Shown here piece by piece: positions 60,440 through 64,000 of a DNA stretch of 64,000 nucleotides (its first letter is position 1; every line of letters starts with the position of its first letter). Below the pieces are notes generated by a model. The model was not told where the DNA came from. It ran no database searches and saw only the letters and a list, made by a program, of their open reading frames with translations. The translations under genes and the position numbers were made by a program. The stretch is from assembly GCA_011037195.1 (NCBI GenBank), contig JAAEAF010002588.1, forward strand, positions 62,001 to 126,000. The letters are read 5' to 3'. This stretch comes from Triatoma infestans. Its lineage: Eukaryota; Arthropoda; Insecta; Hemiptera; Reduviidae.

Positions 60440-60960
60440 CCGTGCGGTACTTTTAAATATTTAGGTTCCCTAGTTATGGTTACGAACGATATAACCAGAG
60501 CTAAGAGCAAGAATAGCGGCAGGAAATGGATGACTGTTTGCGGTTCAAAGACTTATCTCGTAAAGCTAACATGAATAAGATGCAAAGCTACAATACGGCC
60601 AGAATTTATATATGCCAGCGAAACATACGTGAGCAAAGAATACGAAAAGATTCTCGTGGTTTAAGAATGTAAAGTGCTCAAGAAAATATTCGGAATAATA
60701 AGTCTAACCGCGAATGGAAAGCTCGAAAAATAAATAACAAAGGCAATTATTCAGCAAGACTGATAAAACTACCCAAATAAAGAAAAGGAAGATAGAGATA
60801 ACTGATTCACGTAGAGAGAATGCCTCAAGAAAGCTCCTCTACTTGAAGCCGGGAGGGTCAAGAATATGAGGACACCCTCGGCTCAGATGGACGTCGGAAG
60901 GCCGAAGACCGCGACCACCATACAGCAAGTAAGTCTATTTACGTTCGGCATAATCGAAAT
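60440..60960 (+). pseudogene. RT thumb and C-terminal relic of a non-LTR element
   Basis: CGTFKYLGSLVMVTND begins the thumb motif, followed by GSKTYLVKLT, then ATIRPEFIYASETYVSKEYE and VLKKIFGIISLTANGK. FKYLGS, then RP...Y.SETW, then KILR.IFG is the usual order at the end of RT in RTE/Jockey-like LINEs. Stops interrupt the frame, and the upstream catalytic domain is missing. Confidence 0.7.
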
Positions 60961-62002
60961 GTTTCATTAAAGCGATGAAGTAAATATTGAGTCTGCCTCA
61001 AGTAAGTGTGGCTGTGATGCGCATGAAGATTGATACGAGCGATGGTGATGATAAAAAACAGCAGTTTCTAAAAACCGCATTATAGGACGTGACGTGTAAC
61101 CAGTAATGATACGGAATATTCTTAAAACAAATGAAAGGCTAAAAAACTGAAGACTAAAAACTATGCTGAGCACAAGATTTTTGAATTAGTAAAGAGAGAA
61201 CATTATAACTTATGTCAAAGGATTAATCCCTAAAAAAAGACTATAGTAAATACTTAAAATATACGTGTCATCATACCATAAAGAACACTTCTAAAATGAC
61301 AAAGAAATTCTGTGAGAAGAGAACATCTAATTTAGTTTGCATGTGAACTGATCGTTAGTCAAAAATAAATATAACATCACAGGGGACTTTTCTTTTTTTT
61401 TTGTCATTCATTTTGTTGTTTATTGATGTACAGCTGACTTGAAATAGGCGAAGAACAAGGAACTTTAGTGGAAATAGCTACACTACACTGATTTATGGCC
61501 AGACATTGATCAGTGTATATTTTGTGTAGCGATGACATGAGATATTAAATTATATCAACACTTCCTCATTGTGCCATTGTAATCTGTTTTATTACTTTGT
61601 GGTGCTAGGATTTTTTCAGGTCACTAACCTAAAAAAAAAACAAAAAAAAATAGCTATGCTAAGAGATTATGTAATATGAGAGAGTAATGTGTGGTGATTT
61701 ATTTTAATTTTGTATTATCCCAAAGAATTGGACTAAACTAGAACAAGTTTTCTTTAATTTAAACATTGATAACATATAATTAAAGGCTCCAAAAAATTAA
61801 GAAAAAAAAAACAGAATCAAATAAAATGGAGGACAGATTCGAGAGCAGAGATATAGGGCACGGATACACATCTAGCCAAAAGAAGGTAAAAATCGCATGC
61901 TTGAAACGCTTTTTAATTCCTCAATATTTTCCTCTCCAAATTGAGAGGTAAATATTTCCATAATAAATGGCCACATGTTAAATGTACACATAGGTGTCTA
62001 TA
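60961..62002. other. Unassigned AT-rich DNA
   Basis: No domain or boundary seen. A-rich runs near 61630-61650 and 61800-61812. Confidence 0.5.
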
Positions 62003-62481
62003 GGTTTGTTCGTGCAGCAGTCCCAAACCATCAGGAGCATGCGCACAGAGATTATGCTGTTCATGCAGTAATTTCTCAAATTCAAACGGTTTCCAATTCA
62101 GAGTAATGTGTTCGTGCTGTTTTTCAAACCGTCAGCAAACCGTTTGCAAACTATCATAGCAGTCAAGAGCTCAAAGCGCCAACCATTTTAAACTGGCAGT
62201 CCGACGCATGCGCAAAGCAGTTTTAACACATTAAATTTCTGCCACTGTCGTGCCCAATATTCCTTTCATTTATTTTTTTACTTAACCTGTGTTTGTGGAT
62301 ATAACCACTTAGAACAATTTGCTGTTCTTTGCTATCACAGACAGTCCTTTAAAAGTACTATCATAAGCGTTCTTGCAGGTTAAGTTTCCAACAGTTTCAA
62401 ACCAGGCATGGTGGAGCATGCGCAGTAAAACCAGTTTGCAAACCGTCAGGAACTATCACAACTCACTGCATGAACAAATCC
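62003..62481 (-). mobile_element. MITE family M1, short copy
   Basis: Inverted ends ggtttgttcgtgcagcag and, from 62481 on the minus strand, ggatttgttcatgcagtgag; tata on both sides (61999-62002, 62482-62485). Inner blocks are shared with 44421-45762 in reverse order. It has no insert and no coding sequence, and shows the unoccupied state of the site where the long copy carries its extra 834 bp. Confidence 0.88.
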
Positions 62482-62639
62482 TATATTGTAAAAGTTTATA
62501 TAAAAGTAATAAAAATATTTCTCAAAAAAATTAATTTCATCATCTGTTGCATAATTATTTGAATAAAAGGAATTAATTGAAAAGTCCTTTATGATTAGAT
62601 TATAAATTTATTTTAATAAAGCGTATATAAAATAATATA

Positions 62640-63765
62640 ATTTGTAGAAAAATGTTTCAAATAAATGTAATAGGTTTATATCTGTGCATTAAGCATTCCA
62701 AGTTTAAAGAAAATATTGCAGTTGTTTTCGAGAAAATTCCACAAACACTAAAAACCTTTTGTGTTCAATCGCAGTTTCGTAATAAATTTTCTTCAAATGT
62801 GAAAATTTGACGGAAAGTAATGATTCTATATTAATATTATACATGTGCTTATTATTATTATTATTATTATTATTCAAAGAAGGGGAGGGCAAAACCCTAC
62901 GCTATCCAAAGCCTTCCTGGACCCATATAGCAACTAAAGAATAACAACTACTGGGTCTGGAACAAAAGTCCAGGCCCAGGTTTTACCCAGCTAAGTTTCA
63001 CACAGACCGAACAAATCGGACCAAAACCTTAAAAGGACATAGCTTAAGATCCTCTACCGATATCCTATTCCGGCCGAAGGTCCTAAACCTAATCTCCTCA
63101 CAGCCCAAACAATCCGTCATCAGATGCATGGGTGTTTCCTCCTCCGTCTCCCAAACTCTACGAAAGGGGTCAGGCATGAGTCCCATTGTATTGAGATGTC
63201 TCCTTAAACCACAATGCCCAGTGAGGAATCCAACCAGATGCCTGAGAGAGGTCCGTGAAAGACATCGGACCCCGGTACCCAAAGCTTCGTCCGGACCCCC
63301 AATGAGCATCTTAGACTGCCGACAACCCACTGCACTCATCCATAAGGATGAGTGCTGTGAGGTCATCCACGTCTGGAAGCCTGACAAACATGTGCCAGAA
63401 GACACACCAACAGCAGGCTCAGATTATACATGTGGTAGAAACATACAATGTATTGAATTGGTACTTTGTAGGGAAGCTTAACGTTACTGTTCCTCCAAAA
63501 AATCAATTTTCCCAGGATAATATTTCAAATAAAAGTGGCAGGTATTTATGCGTAAGATAGTACAATAAGTTTAAAGAAAATCGCGAAAAACTGAACAAAA
63601 GTCCACACTAAGTAAAGTCCCACTTCCGGGTAATGGATTTTACCAGAAACTTTCGTGTCAGTCCGGTGGTAGTGCCTAAATGGGATTATCAAGTTAGAGC
63701 TTTCTAGGATTTTTCATTTTTGAAAAATGTTGTTACTTCCGCTTACTAGAAGTAACAGGAAGTAA
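62640..63765 (-). repeat. DR1 copy, minus sense, split by a non-LTR insertion
   Basis: Left part: gtttaaagaaaatattgcag (62701) and cgagaaaattccac. After the insert: cgttactgttcctccaaaaa, gtcccacttccgggtaatgg (about 63617), tttcgtgtcagtccggtggt and the closing hairpin acttccgcttactagaagta acaggaagta. Confidence 0.8.
62848..63422 (-). mobile_element. 5'-truncated non-LTR element with perfect 12-bp target duplication
   Basis: On the minus strand an open frame (63405-62998) holds SAVGCRQSKMLIGGPDEALG, LVGFLTGHCGLRRHLNTMGL and EEETPMHLMTDCLGC, the C-terminal part of an I/R1-type ORF2 with a zinc motif whose first Cys is lost. After about 130 bp of 3' UTR it ends in (TAA)n, seen as an att repeat at 62848-62874 on the plus strand. 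attatacatgtg stands on both sides (62836-62847 and 63423-63434). It lies inside a DR1 copy. Confidence 0.93.
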
Positions 63766-64000
63766 AAAACATTGATGGCGTATTCATTTATTTTTTTTGT
63801 TTAGTGATTAAAAACTATATTATTCTTGTGTGCCCGAGTTTCTCGCTATGTTACTTAAAATTATATGATCTGGTTAAAAAGGAGGGTTTTTTAATTTAAT
63901 TTAATTATTGTAATAAAATAATTATAATTGTTATCGCAAATATTGACAATAATGAAGGAAGAAGTCCGGAAGTCATCTTATCGGCTCTTTTATTGGATAG
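63766..64000. other. Unassigned AT-rich end of window
   Basis: No feature recognised up to the window edge. Confidence 0.5.

Noticed and set aside
1..64000. CRISPR arrays, operons, bacterial promoters or terminators
   Set aside because: No regularly spaced direct repeats and no bacterial gene organisation; the sequence is eukaryotic.

Overview
This is AT-rich, gene-poor eukaryotic DNA. I see no operons, Shine-Dalgarno sites or bacterial genes. Every coding stretch I can identify belongs to, or is a relic of, a transposable element. The mix is non-LTR retrotransposons (I-like, Jockey-like and others), a Helitron, a Tigger/pogo element, tRNA-derived SINEs, solo LTRs, MITEs and a hammerhead-like inverted repeat. 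It resembles an insect genome, possibly hemipteran, but the species assignment is inference. No intact host gene was found.

Layout. 1-4742 is a nearly full-length but mutated I-like non-LTR retrotransposon (ORF1 zinc knuckles, endonuclease, reverse transcriptase, RNase H), cut by the left window edge. 5119-6223 is an internally deleted Helitron with both termini preserved. 6226-14100 holds SINEs, an inverted repeat with two hammerhead-ribozyme-like cores, an old RT relic and a 64-bp tandem duplication just beyond. 18.7-23.4 kb is a nest of a dispersed repeat that I call DR1, into which a Tigger element and a 5'-truncated non-LTR element have inserted. 24-30 kb holds two more non-LTR 3' ends in otherwise featureless DNA. 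33.5-41 kb holds DR1 copies, a long foldback element and a further non-LTR 3' end. 43-46 kb holds a solo LTR and a 1.34-kb MITE carrying a GC-richer, exon-like insert. 47-55 kb holds RT and RNase H relics and several DR1 copies. 57-64 kb holds a SINE, two adjacent solo LTRs, a second SINE type, an RT relic, a short relative of the 44-kb MITE, and a DR1 copy split by a non-LTR insertion with a perfect 12-bp target duplication.

The order of insertion can be read directly in several places. DR1 copies are the oldest layer; a SINE, non-LTR elements and probably the Tigger element landed in them later. The items most worth following up are the unclassified DR1 family, the hammerhead-like inverted repeat, and the MITE with the captured GC-rich segment. 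All family assignments come from reading motifs by eye; no database search was run.
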